Source of the DNA: DASUTB01 sp036374835
GTDB taxonomy: Bacteria; Actinomycetota; Actinomycetes; Jiangellales; Jiangellaceae
DNA: 22,804 nucleotides
Assembly (NCBI GenBank): GCA_036374835.1
Contig: DASUTB010000050.1
Location: forward strand, 1 to 22,804
Direction of reading: 5' to 3'
The first letter of the stretch is position 1; each line of letters begins with the position of its first letter. The translations under genes and the position numbers were made by a program. Positions 15,412-22,379 of the stretch are shown piece by piece. The notes below the pieces were generated by a model. It was not told the DNA's origin, searched no databases, and was given only the letters and a program-made list of their open reading frames with translations.

Positions 15412-15434
15412 CCAGCCTCCCGTACTCGGGCTGG
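15412..15434 (-). other. Dyad/hairpin CCAGCC-N11-GGCTGG between regulator and phosphoketolase
   Basis: Arms at 15412-15417 and 15429-15434 are perfect; an alternative fold pairs CCCG with CGGG around a TACT loop. On the minus strand it follows the regulator stop by 28 nt and is followed by AATTGATA, so it may be a weak terminator. The same arms with the same 11-nt spacing occur at 5691-5713, so it may instead be an operator. Confidence 0.35.
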
Positions 15435-15462
15435 CGGGCGCCAGTGACCTTCGGCATCTGCT

Positions 15463-16671
15463 TCATCGGCCGCCGGCGCCATCCTGGGTGCTCAGGAACG
15501 CGTCGATCTCAGCAAGAAAATGCCGCCATCCCGGGTCGTGTTCGGGAAGCAGGTGATTGGCGCTGTCGAGTGGCACGAGCCGGCTGCCGGGAATGAGGCT
15601 GGCGAGCAGGCGGGACTGCTCGAACATGTTGTCCGGTTCTCTGCGTGCACACATGATCAGCGTAGGTGTCGCCACCTTCGAGGCCAGGTCTGCGACGTCG
15701 ATATCGGCGAACTCGTTGAGGAAACGCCAGGCGTTCTCTGGTGACGTGGAGCGCCGCTGGAGCTCATCGAAGACCTTCCATTCCTCCTGGGTGGCCTCGG
15801 GCAGGAACCGGGCCACGAATATCTGCCGGTACGTCGGGTCCGGGCGGCCCCACGCCAGCCGGGCCAGGTCGATGCGAGTCTCGACGAGTTCGAGCTCTTC
15901 GTTGGTGCGCGCGCGTTTGCGCCGGCCCTTGACGAAGCCGCCGAGGAGCAGCAGATGCGTCACACGCTCCGGATGGCGGACCGCGTATGCGATCGCCACG
16001 GCCGCGCCCTGGGAGATGCCGAGCAACGGGAACCGTTCGAAGCCTGCCGCATCGACCACCGCCTCGAGGTCATCGATCCAGTCGTCGAAGGAGAAGCGGG
16101 ACACGTTCCACTCGGACAGGCCGCACCCGCGCTCGTCGTACCGCAGCAGCGTGAAGCGCTGCGACAGCTCAACCAGCCAATGTCGCCACACCGGGCTCTG
16201 CCAGTCGTAGTCGAGATGGCTCAGCCAGTTCGCAGCCTTCACCAGAGGAGGGCCGCTTCCCATGGTGGCGTACGCGAGCCGGGTGCCGTCCGGCACCGTA
16301 CAGAATCTGATCTGCTGCGGCGGGGAGTGCTCGGGATCGGTAGGCGCCGGTGTGTCGGTCCGAGCCTCTTCGGCGGTGCCAACGAACTGGTATCCGCGGC
16401 CGTGGACCGTCCTGATCAATCGCTGGGCCTGCCCGTCGTCCCCGATCGCGCGTCGAGCGGCCTTCACTCTGCTGGTCAGCGTGGATTCACTGACGAACCG
16501 ATTGCCCCAGACCGTGTCGAGTAACTCCTCCTTGGTGACCACTCGGCCGCGTTCCCGGATGAGGACGGCGAGCACGTCGAAGACCTGCGGCTCGATCGGC
16601 ACGACGGAGCCGGCGCGCCGTAGCTCGAACCTGGTCAGGTCGAGCTCGCAATCGGCGAAGACAAAGACCAT
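15463..16671 (-). CDS. One-component regulator: OmpR-type winged helix fused to an alpha/beta hydrolase
   Basis: A 402-residue protein with no membrane segment. Residues about 1-98 form a Trans_reg_C (OmpR/PhoB-type) DNA-binding domain: FADCELDLTRFELRR at the start, EPQVFDVLAVLIRERGRVVTKEELLDTVWG in pieces, and the wing IRTVHGRGYQFVG at 86-98. A Pro/Thr-rich linker leads to an alpha/beta hydrolase (about 119-395) with RYDERGCGLSEW (177-188), nucleophile elbow GISQGA (Ser220), candidate acid Glu345 (ARREPDN) and His373 (SANHLL). The enzyme domain probably senses or processes a ligand. I prefer the ATG at 16669-16671, with GGGGG 5 nt upstream; GTG at 16675-16677 would add two residues. It sits 82 nt upstream of xfp, same strand, and divergent from the azl genes. 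Confidence 0.88.
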   Translation of the reverse strand: MVFVFADCELDLTRFELRRAGSVVPIEPQVFDVLAVLIRERGRVVTKEELLDTVWGNRFVSESTLTSRVKAARRAIGDDGQAQRLIRTVHGRGYQFVGTAEEARTDTPAPTDPEHSPPQQIRFCTVPDGTRLAYATMGSGPPLVKAANWLSHLDYDWQSPVWRHWLVELSQRFTLLRYDERGCGLSEWNVSRFSFDDWIDDLEAVVDAAGFERFPLLGISQGAAVAIAYAVRHPERVTHLLLLGGFVKGRRKRARTNEELELVETRIDLARLAWGRPDPTYRQIFVARFLPEATQEEWKVFDELQRRSTSPENAWRFLNEFADIDVADLASKVATPTLIMCARREPDNMFEQSRLLASLIPGSRLVPLDSANHLLPEHDPGWRHFLAEIDAFLSTQDGAGGR

Positions 16672-16819
16672 CGGCACCCCCGGGGAAGGACCGCGCCGCG
16701 GGCGAACGCGGCATCCACCAGCAGTGTCCCATCACATGCCTGGTGCAGGGGATCTCCACATCCTCTCCACGTCTCCTCCAAGTCTGCGGGCTTGTCGGCG
16801 AGCAGAGTCATCAGTGCGA

Positions 16820-16864
16820 CCGCGAGAAGGCCTCGCGGCAGGGTTCCGAGAAGACCTCACGGCA
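16820..16864. repeat. Tandem 18-bp repeat containing a perfect dyad, upstream of the azl operon
   Basis: CGAGAAGGCCTCGCGGCA (16823-16840) recurs as CGAGAAGACCTCACGGCA (16847-16864), 16 of 18 identical, with a 24-bp period. The first copy lies within a perfect inverted repeat CCGCGAG (16820-16826)-AAGGC-CTCGCGG (16832-16838); in the second copy the symmetry is decayed. It ends 33 nt before the small ORF start. A two-site operator for a dimeric regulator is the simplest reading; it lies in the divergent region shared with the winged-helix/hydrolase regulator. Confidence 0.5.
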
Positions 16865-16897
16865 CCCTCGCAGCACCACCAAGGGGAAAGGGAAACG

Positions 16898-17098
16898 ATG
16901 GAAACGCTGTACGCGCTGGCGGCCCTACAGGGACACGACCTGATGCGCAGGCAGTTCGACACGCCGGAGTGGCAGCACTACGCCGCCGCGTTGGGGGCGC
17001 GCGAGCCGTGGCACGTGCGCTTCGCGGAGCGGATCAAGCGACTGAAGCTGCTCGCCGGCCAGTCGTCCGCGGCCGTGGCGGCCCCGGGGAGCTCCTGA
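16898..17098 (+). CDS. Small protein of unknown function coupled to azlC
   Basis: A 66-residue ORF that I do not recognise. It begins METLYALAALQGHD and includes RQFDTPEWQHYAAALGAREP and HVRFAERIKRLKLLAG; the middle is rich in charged and aromatic residues with an amphipathic basic helix near the end (about 40-55), then an Ala/Ser-rich tail. No membrane segment, cysteine or metal motif is seen. The ATG at 16898 is preceded by AAAGGG with suitable spacing, and its TGA shares one base with the azlC ATG (TGATG), a classical stop-start coupling. That coupling, the long open frame upstream of a real operon and the operator-like repeat in front argue that it is real. It could be an accessory of the exporter; that is inference. 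Confidence 0.6.
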   Translation: METLYALAALQGHDLMRRQFDTPEWQHYAAALGAREPWHVRFAERIKRLKLLAGQSSAAVAAPGSS

Positions 17099-17805
17099 TG
17101 TCGACCGTGCCGATGAGTCTCGTCCGGACCACCGGCGGTGAGTTCGCCGCCGGTGCCAGGGCGATGCTCCCGTGGCTGGCCGGTATCGTGCCGTTCGGCC
17201 TCGTGATCGGTGTCAGCGCCGCCCGCGCGGACATCCCGGCCGCCGGCTGGCTGACCGGGCCGGCGATCTACGCCGGTAGCGCTCAGGTCGCCACCATCGA
17301 GATGCTCGACGCGGGCGCCGCACCGGCCGTCATCGTCGCGACAGCGCTGATCATCAATCTCCGGCTCGTCCTCTACTCGGCGGCCATCGCAGCCTACTGG
17401 CGCGATACGCCCCGCTGGTGGCGCGCGGCCGCGGCCTACCTGTTGGTGGATCCGTCGCTCGTCGTGGGCATGGACGGCTACCAGCGCTACGCCGATCGCG
17501 ATGCCGGCCATCGCCACTACCTCGGCGGAGCCGTCGTCCTGTGGGCGGTGTGGCTCACTGCCATCGGCGCCGGTGTCACGCTCGGGGCGCAACTGCCGCC
17601 GGCGCTCCGCCTGGAACTGATCATTCCGCTCTATCTCGCGGGGGAAGTCGTACACAAACTCGGCGACCGCGCGACCCGCCGGGCGGCCGTGACCGCGACC
17701 GTCATCGCAGTGGCCGCGTTCGCCGCGCCGCTGCATCTCGGTGTGCTGCTCGCGATCATCGCTGGGCTCGTCGCCGCCCTGACGATCAAGGAGGCCTCCC
17801 GATGA
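17098..17805 (+). CDS. azlC: AzlC-family branched-chain amino-acid exporter, large subunit
   Basis: A 235-residue inner-membrane protein with several hydrophobic helices. The N-terminal GEFAAGARAMLPWLAGIVPFGLVIG (in pieces 15-40) and GPAIYAGSAQVATIEML (about 55-72) are characteristic of AzlC, the large subunit that with AzlD exports branched-chain amino acids or analogues in studied bacteria. NLRLVLYSAAIAAYW and LLVDPSLVVGMD (about 84-125) fit too. The ATG at 17098 shares a base with the preceding small ORF stop and has GGGGAG 6 nt upstream; the in-frame Met at 17113 is a weaker alternative. Its stop overlaps azlD as ATGA. The true substrate is unknown. Confidence 0.9.
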   Translation: MSTVPMSLVRTTGGEFAAGARAMLPWLAGIVPFGLVIGVSAARADIPAAGWLTGPAIYAGSAQVATIEMLDAGAAPAVIVATALIINLRLVLYSAAIAAYWRDTPRWWRAAAAYLLVDPSLVVGMDGYQRYADRDAGHRHYLGGAVVLWAVWLTAIGAGVTLGAQLPPALRLELIIPLYLAGEVVHKLGDRATRRAAVTATVIAVAAFAAPLHLGVLLAIIAGLVAALTIKEASR

Positions 17806-18122
17806 CCGCATGGATCGTCGTGCTCGTGGCAGGGCTCGGCAGCTATCTGTTCCGGGTCAGCATGATCTTGATAGCGGACCGGCTGACGCTGCCGGCGAAG
17901 GTCGTACAAGCCTCCGGTTTCGTGGCACCCGCCGCGTTCGCCGCGCTCGCGGCCACCGGGCTCACCGCTTCGATACACGGCGTCGGCATCGCACCCGCGA
18001 TCCCGCCGCTGGCGGCCGTGGCGGTCGCCGTCATCGCCGTTCGGCACACCGGCCGCCCGTACATGGCCGTGCTGGCCGGTATGCCGACGCTCTGGCTTCT
18101 CACTGCGGCGGTGGGTGCCTGA
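17802..18122 (+). CDS. azlD: AzlD-family small subunit of amino-acid exporter
   Basis: A 106-residue hydrophobic protein with about four membrane helices: WIVVLVAGLGSYLFRVSMILIA at the N-terminus in pieces, FVAPAAFAALAATGL (about 44-58), PPLAAVAVAVIAVRHTGR and the final YMAVLAGMPTLWLL. GSYLFRV and the VAPAA segment are typical of AzlD. It follows azlC with a 4-nt overlap and has a strong AAGGAGG 6 nt upstream of its ATG, so subunits should be made together. A 103-nt gap with an AT-richer stretch separates it from the OsmC-like gene. Confidence 0.88.
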   Translation: MTAWIVVLVAGLGSYLFRVSMILIADRLTLPAKVVQASGFVAPAAFAALAATGLTASIHGVGIAPAIPPLAAVAVAVIAVRHTGRPYMAVLAGMPTLWLLTAAVGA

Positions 18123-18225
18123 TGCCCGCGCTGCGCCGCCCGCGAGGCCCGCCCGCGCACCGCTGACACCCCGAACCGGCAGTCCAACAACTAACCAATC
18201 AATCCACTCAGAAAGGTCAAACGAC

Positions 18226-18807
18226 ATGACTACAACGACCGAGCGCCTGCCGCTCAACGGCGTCGACACGCCGACCCTGTTCGCCACGCTGGACGCCGTC
18301 AAGGGCCAGCCCGACATCGCCAAGTTCCAGTTCCGGGCCACCAACCGTTGGGTGCGCGGCACGCACAACCGCAGCACCATGCACGGCTTCTTCGGTGCCG
18401 GCCAGGAGATGGAACACGCGAGTCCCACAGTGGTCGACGCCGACCACCCGGCCGTGCTCGTCGGAGCCGACAACGGCCCGACGCCGGTCGAGTACGTTCT
18501 GGCGGCGCTGGCGGCCTGCCTTACGTCCGGGCTGGCGAACATCGCAGCCGCGCGGGGCATCGAGCTGACCGAGGTCGAGTCGACCGTCAAGGGCGACATC
18601 AACCTGCTCGGCATCTTGGGCCTGTCCCACGTCGTCGGTGAGCAAGTCCGCAACGGCTACGAGCACATCGAGGTCGACTTCAAGATCAAGGGCAATGCGC
18701 CCGACGAGAAGTTGCGCGAGCTCGTGGAGCAGTCCCGTAACCGCTCGGCGGTCTACGACGTGATCACCAACCCGGTGCCGGTCAAGGTCAACGTTACGAC
18801 CGGCTGA
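18226..18807 (+). CDS. OsmC-like protein with a single cysteine
   Basis: A 193-residue cytosolic protein of the OsmC/Ohr superfamily, whose studied members reduce organic hydroperoxides with a cysteine pair. The first-cysteine motif is clear: NGPTPVEYVLAALAACLTSG (83-102) with Cys98. The second cysteine, usually in a CPV motif on the C-terminal helix, is replaced (RNRSAVYDVITNPVPV, about 171-186), and the protein has no other cysteine. This places it among the OsmC-like forms for which peroxidase chemistry is uncertain. The ATG at 18226 has AAAGG 9 nt upstream; an in-frame region from 18115 overlaps azlD and is rejected. A strong hairpin follows the stop. Confidence 0.9.
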   Translation: MTTTTERLPLNGVDTPTLFATLDAVKGQPDIAKFQFRATNRWVRGTHNRSTMHGFFGAGQEMEHASPTVVDADHPAVLVGADNGPTPVEYVLAALAACLTSGLANIAAARGIELTEVESTVKGDINLLGILGLSHVVGEQVRNGYEHIEVDFKIKGNAPDEKLRELVEQSRNRSAVYDVITNPVPVKVNVTTG

Positions 18808-18819
18808 CAACCCATGTGG

Positions 18820-18851
18820 CGCGGCTGCCCGGCACCGGTCGGGCAGCCGCG
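18820..18851 (+). terminator. Strong hairpin after the OsmC-like gene (tail-less terminator or processing hairpin)
   Basis: CGCGGCTGCCCG (18820-18831) and CGGGCAGCCGCG (18840-18851) are perfectly complementary 12-bp arms around an 8-nt loop, which can add a G-U and a C-G pair. It starts 12 nt after the OsmC stop and ends 16 nt before the ribosome site of the next gene. No T-run follows, so it may be a tail-less actinobacterial terminator, a partial attenuator, or a 3'-end stabiliser. Confidence 0.6.
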
Positions 18852-18876
18852 GCGCAAACCGAGGAACGAGGATGAA

Positions 18877-20124
18877 ATGAAAGCGATCGACACCGTCGTG
18901 ATCGGCGCCGGGCACGCGGGTCTTGCCGTCAGCAAGCGCCTGACCGAAGCCGGGCGCGACCACGTCGTACTGGACCGTGGTCGGCCGGCCGAAAGCTGGC
19001 GCAGCGCCCGGTGGGATTCGCTACGCCTGCTGACACCCAACTGGATGAGCCGGCTGCCCGGATGGAGCTACCGAGGAAACGATCCGGAGGGCTTCATGGC
19101 GGCGTCCGAGCTCGTCGAGTACCTGGCGTCGTACGCACGGTCGTTCGGCGCGCCGGTGCAACCGTGGACGGCGGTCACCGACGTGCGGCCGGCCGACGGC
19201 GGCTACCTGGTGGCGACGACGGCAGACGTCTGGGCCGCCCGCAACGTCGTCGTCGCCGCCGGGCCACGGCCATGGGTGCCCGAGGCGGTCGCGGCCGGCC
19301 TCGCACGAGACATCCGGCAACTGCACACGAACCGCTACCGCAACCCGGCCGCGTTGCCGGACGGCGGCGTGCTCGTCGTAGGTGCTTCGGCGTCGGGTGT
19401 TCAGGTGGCCGCGGAGCTGCGCAAGGCGGGCAGGCATGTGGTGCTGGCGGTTGGTACGCACACCCGGTTGCCACGCCGGTACCGCGGCATGGACGTCATG
19501 TGGTGGCTCGAGCAGTTGGGGATGCTCGACCGGACCGTCGACGACGTCGGCGATGTCCGCGAGGTTCGGCGAGAGCCGTCGTCCCAGCTCACCGGCGGCC
19601 ACGGCGGACAGGGACTAGACCTGGGCACGCTACGCGATCTGGGCGTCGTGGTCGCCGGACGGCTCTCCCGAGTGGACGGCCATCGGGTGTCCTTCGCCGC
19701 CGACCTCCCGGCAACCACCGCAGCTGCCGAGGCACGGCTCAGGCGCACGCTCGCCAGAGTCGACGAGCACGTTGCCACGGTGGGGCTGGACGCGGAGGTA
19801 CCCGCACCGGACGACATCCCTCCGGTTGTGCTGACCGGTGGACCGGAATCGCTGGACCTACGCGCATCCGGCATCTCAACGGTCGTGTGGGCCACCGGGT
19901 TCCAGTTCCGCTATCCGTGGCTGAACGTGCCTGTGGTCGACGGCGCGGGTGAGATCAAGCAGTACAAGGGCGTCACATCCTCACCCGGCATGTACGTCAT
20001 GGGCCTTCGCTTCATGTACCGCCGCAACTCGCAGTTCATCGACGGTGCTCGCCATGATGCGCGCAGCGTCGTCCAGCATCTGACCGGCGCTCCGGCGCTG
20101 GCGGCAAGGAGTGAGCGAGCATGA
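18877..20124 (+). CDS. FAD/NAD(P)-binding oxidoreductase of the CzcO/flavin-monooxygenase-like group
   Basis: A 415-residue flavoprotein. The FAD-binding Rossmann motif VVIGAGHAGLAVSKRL is at 7-22; DRGRPAESWRSARWDSLRLLTPNW (in pieces 33-56) is typical of CzcO/TrkA-like flavin oxidoreductases; a second dinucleotide motif VLVVGASASGVQVAAEL (165-181) would bind NAD(P)H; VVWATGFQFRYPWL and the C-terminal GMYVMGLRFMYRRNSQFIDG fit the family. The substrate is unknown. ATG at 18877 has GAGG 5 nt upstream (GAGGATGAAATG); an upstream ATG in the hairpin region is rejected. It overlaps the next flavoprotein gene by 4 nt, so the two are probably co-translated. Confidence 0.88.
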   Translation: MKAIDTVVIGAGHAGLAVSKRLTEAGRDHVVLDRGRPAESWRSARWDSLRLLTPNWMSRLPGWSYRGNDPEGFMAASELVEYLASYARSFGAPVQPWTAVTDVRPADGGYLVATTADVWAARNVVVAAGPRPWVPEAVAAGLARDIRQLHTNRYRNPAALPDGGVLVVGASASGVQVAAELRKAGRHVVLAVGTHTRLPRRYRGMDVMWWLEQLGMLDRTVDDVGDVREVRREPSSQLTGGHGGQGLDLGTLRDLGVVVAGRLSRVDGHRVSFAADLPATTAAAEARLRRTLARVDEHVATVGLDAEVPAPDDIPPVVLTGGPESLDLRASGISTVVWATGFQFRYPWLNVPVVDGAGEIKQYKGVTSSPGMYVMGLRFMYRRNSQFIDGARHDARSVVQHLTGAPALAARSERA

Positions 20125-21311
20125 GCACGACACACGATGTGATCGTTGTTGGGGCGCGCTGCGCCGGGGCCGCCACGGCGATGTTGCTGGCCAGACGCGG
20201 GCTCCGGGTCCTGGTGCTTGATCGCGCCCGGTACGGCAGCGACGCGGTCTCCACGCACGCGTTGATGCGCGGCGGGGTACGCCACCTGCATCGATGGGGT
20301 CTGCTGGACCAGATCATCGCTGCGGGGACACCCCCGGTCACGAAGGTCGTCTTCCATTACCCGGACGAGATCACTCCCATCTCGCTCAAACCGGCCGCCG
20401 GTGTGGATGCGCTCTACGCCCCGCGCCGCACCGTGCTGGATCCGGTGCTCGCGGACGCCGCCATGGCCGCGGGAGCGGACCTGAGTTTCGAAACGACGGT
20501 GACCGGGCTGCTGCGTGATGACACCGGCCGAGTAACCGGGGTCGTCGCGCGGAACCGGCAAGGCCACCCGCTGACGGCAACGGCGCCGCTGACGATAGGT
20601 GCTGACGGCATCCGGTCGGTGGTGGCCCGGGAGGTCGATGCGCGGACGACCCGGACGGCCGACGGGGATGGCAGCGCGTTCTTGTACGGCTACTGGGACG
20701 ACTTACCGGTGGAGGGCTATGAGTGGCTCTACGCTCCAGGCGAGAGCGCCGGTCTGATACCCACCAACAACGGCCAGACGGTGGTCTTTGCGGGTACGAC
20801 ACCTGCGCGGATGAAGTCCGTGCGGCGGGCGGGGACCGCCCATCAGGCGTTCGGCTCAGTGCTCGCGGCGGTGTCGCCCACGGCGTACGAGCGAGTCTCC
20901 GCCGCCCGCGCGCCAGCACAGCTGCATGGGTTCGTGGGCCTCCCCGGTTACCTACGGCAGGCGTGGGGGCCGGGCTGGGCGCTGGTGGGTGACGCGGGCG
21001 GCTTCGAGGACCCGCTGAGCACACACGGCATCACCGACGCCTTCCACGAGGCCGAGCTGCTGGCATCGGCCGTCCTGGACATCCAGGGCGGAACCGCGAG
21101 CGAAGCCGATGCGCTGGTGCGGTACCAACGGACCCGGGATGCCCTCTGCTCCCGGCTGTACGCGGCGGTCGAAACGATTTCCTCGTACTCGTGGACGATG
21201 CCGGAGCTCCGGAAGTTGCTGATGGAGGCCGGGGCGGCGATGACCGAGCAGATCGAGCTCATGCAGGCGTTGGATCACGACCGAGAGCTGACGCCCGGTG
21301 CGATGGCGTAG
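20121..21311 (+). CDS. FAD-dependent oxidoreductase (GARCAG-type, aromatic-hydroxylase/geranylgeranyl-reductase-like fold)
   Basis: A 396-residue flavoprotein. The N-terminal FAD motif VIVVGARCAGAATAMLLARRG (in pieces 7-27) has the GxRCAG form found in a large actinobacterial group related to p-hydroxybenzoate hydroxylase and geranylgeranyl reductase. The DG motif is IGADGIRSVVARE (159-171), and the ribityl-binding region appears as VGDAGGFEDPLSTHG (289-303), less typical than the GDAAH-PxxG form of PobA. STHALMRGG (44-52) is also characteristic. The C-terminal 80 residues are helical. The substrate is unknown; a hydroxylase or a reductase are both possible. ATG at 20121 overlaps the previous stop (ATGA) with AAGGAG upstream. 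Confidence 0.85.
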   Translation: MSTTHDVIVVGARCAGAATAMLLARRGLRVLVLDRARYGSDAVSTHALMRGGVRHLHRWGLLDQIIAAGTPPVTKVVFHYPDEITPISLKPAAGVDALYAPRRTVLDPVLADAAMAAGADLSFETTVTGLLRDDTGRVTGVVARNRQGHPLTATAPLTIGADGIRSVVAREVDARTTRTADGDGSAFLYGYWDDLPVEGYEWLYAPGESAGLIPTNNGQTVVFAGTTPARMKSVRRAGTAHQAFGSVLAAVSPTAYERVSAARAPAQLHGFVGLPGYLRQAWGPGWALVGDAGGFEDPLSTHGITDAFHEAELLASAVLDIQGGTASEADALVRYQRTRDALCSRLYAAVETISSYSWTMPELRKLLMEAGAAMTEQIELMQALDHDRELTPGAMA

Positions 21312-21360
21312 CGGTAGCCGGCGGTTGCTCAATTTCCCGTCGATTAGGCTGGCCGGCCAC

Positions 21361-21388
21361 TTGACACCGAGCGGTGCCGGCGTAAGGC
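21361..21388 (+). promoter_or_regulatory. Candidate promoter for the MaoC-like gene
   Basis: TTGACA (21361-21366), a perfect -35 hexamer, is followed after 16 nt by TAAGGC (21383-21388), an imperfect -10. It lies in the 130-nt gap after the flavoprotein gene and would give a leader of roughly 45 nt, so the hydratase gene is probably transcribed on its own. Confidence 0.45.
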
Positions 21389-21441
21389 ACGGGACGCCGC
21401 CTCGGCCCGTACGGCTCGTGAAACCAGGGAGGGAGACTCGC

Positions 21442-21837
21442 GTGAAGGTCGGCGACATCGCACGTCGGACCAGGACGGTGAGCAGTCGTGACATCGAGCT
21501 TTTCACTGAGATGACCGGTGACCGGAACCCGCTCCACTACGACGAGGAGCTGGCCCGGCGAACCCGGTTCGGTGGAATCATTGTCCAGGGTGGCGTCACC
21601 ACGGGACTGTTGAACGCCGTGGTAGCCGAGGAGCTGCCCGGCCCCGGAAGCGTCTTTCTCAGTTTGAACCTCGACTTTCACGCCCCGGTCCGCCCGGGAG
21701 ACCGGATCACGGCCGAGGTGGAGGTTCAAGCGGTGCGCACGGACAAGCCGATCGCCGAACTCCGCGCAACGATCAAACGGCAGGATGGCGTGGTCGTTGT
21801 CAGTGGCACTGCCGTGACCTACCAGGAACCGCTGTGA
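21442..21837 (+). CDS. MaoC-like (R)-specific enoyl-CoA hydratase
   Basis: A 131-residue hot-dog fold protein that would add water to trans-2-enoyl-CoA. The catalytic dyad Asp27 and His32 lies in TGDRNPLHYDEELARRTRF (25-43), with the same five-residue spacing as in PhaJ; GGIIVQGGVTTGLLNAVVAEELPGPGS (in pieces 44-70) and LNLDFHAPVRPGD complete the family pattern. The start is GTG at 21442 with a long purine-rich ribosome site (GGGAGGGAG) upstream; the open frame from 21298 overlaps the previous gene and is rejected. The physiological acyl-CoA is unknown. It is convergent with the VOC gene across 155 nt in which I see nothing. Confidence 0.9.
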   Translation: MKVGDIARRTRTVSSRDIELFTEMTGDRNPLHYDEELARRTRFGGIIVQGGVTTGLLNAVVAEELPGPGSVFLSLNLDFHAPVRPGDRITAEVEVQAVRTDKPIAELRATIKRQDGVVVVSGTAVTYQEPL

Positions 21838-21992
21838 CGTCCCCGCGCGGCGGAGGGCTGATCGGCCACCCATCTTGGCGACTATGGACCCTGCCAGGGC
21901 TCGGCGTCGCCGCACGATGGTCGAGGTAGCGACCGCGCCGGCTCAGGACGTTCTCGTGGGATCAACGCGGGCTGGCGTGGCGGAAAGGCTGC

Positions 21993-22379
21993 TCAGGGGC
22001 GGCGGCTTGCAAGGACGCAGAACTCGTTCCCCTCTGGGTCGGCTAGTACGACCCAGCTCTCATCGCCTTGGCCGATGTCGGCGTGTCGAGCACCGAGGTC
22101 GAACAGGCGACGCACCTCTTCATCCTGCTCCCTGTCAGTTGGGTTGAGGTCGAGGTGGAGCCTGTTTTTGACGGTCTTGCCCTCGGGCACCTGCGCGAAC
22201 GTCAGCGTCGGCGGCACCGGGCCAGGGTGGTCCTCGCCATCACGTAACATAGGTGGGCCAATCGTGACAATACTGTCGTCTTCGTCTTGCACCTCGTAGT
22301 CAAGGACCGAGCACCAGAACCGGGAGAGAGCGTTGGGATCGGCACAGTCGATCGCAAGCTCGGTGAACTTACTGGCCAT
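21993..22379 (-). CDS. VOC/glyoxalase-fold protein
   Basis: A 128-residue single-domain vicinal oxygen chelate protein. It opens with KFTELAIDCADPNALSRFWCSVLDYEV (in pieces 4-30), the standard first strand and helix of the fold, and has RLHLDLNP (73-80) and LADPEGNEFCVL (112-123). His75 and Glu119 are at positions that can bind a metal. Proteins of this Glyoxalase_6-like group are mostly unassigned; some act as antibiotic- or toxin-binding proteins, and no function can be given here. ATG at 22377-22379 has GGGAGG 7 nt upstream. It stands alone, convergent with the MaoC-like gene and divergent from the SOS promoter region. Confidence 0.85.
   Translation of the reverse strand: MASKFTELAIDCADPNALSRFWCSVLDYEVQDEDDSIVTIGPPMLRDGEDHPGPVPPTLTFAQVPEGKTVKNRLHLDLNPTDREQDEEVRRLFDLGARHADIGQGDESWVVLADPEGNEFCVLASRRP

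Noticed and set aside
13713..15596. 627-codon open frame opposite phosphoketolase
   Set aside because: Antisense shadow; phosphoketolase on the other strand is full length with all motifs.
18121..18165. 14-codon ATG ORF directly after azlD
   Set aside because: Pro/Arg-rich, very short, no own ribosome site; likely chance.
20121..21311. Tetracycline-destructase or second PobA-like hydroxylase
   Set aside because: The FAD motifs are compatible, but the atypical GDAGGFEDP region and lack of substrate residues do not support a specific call.
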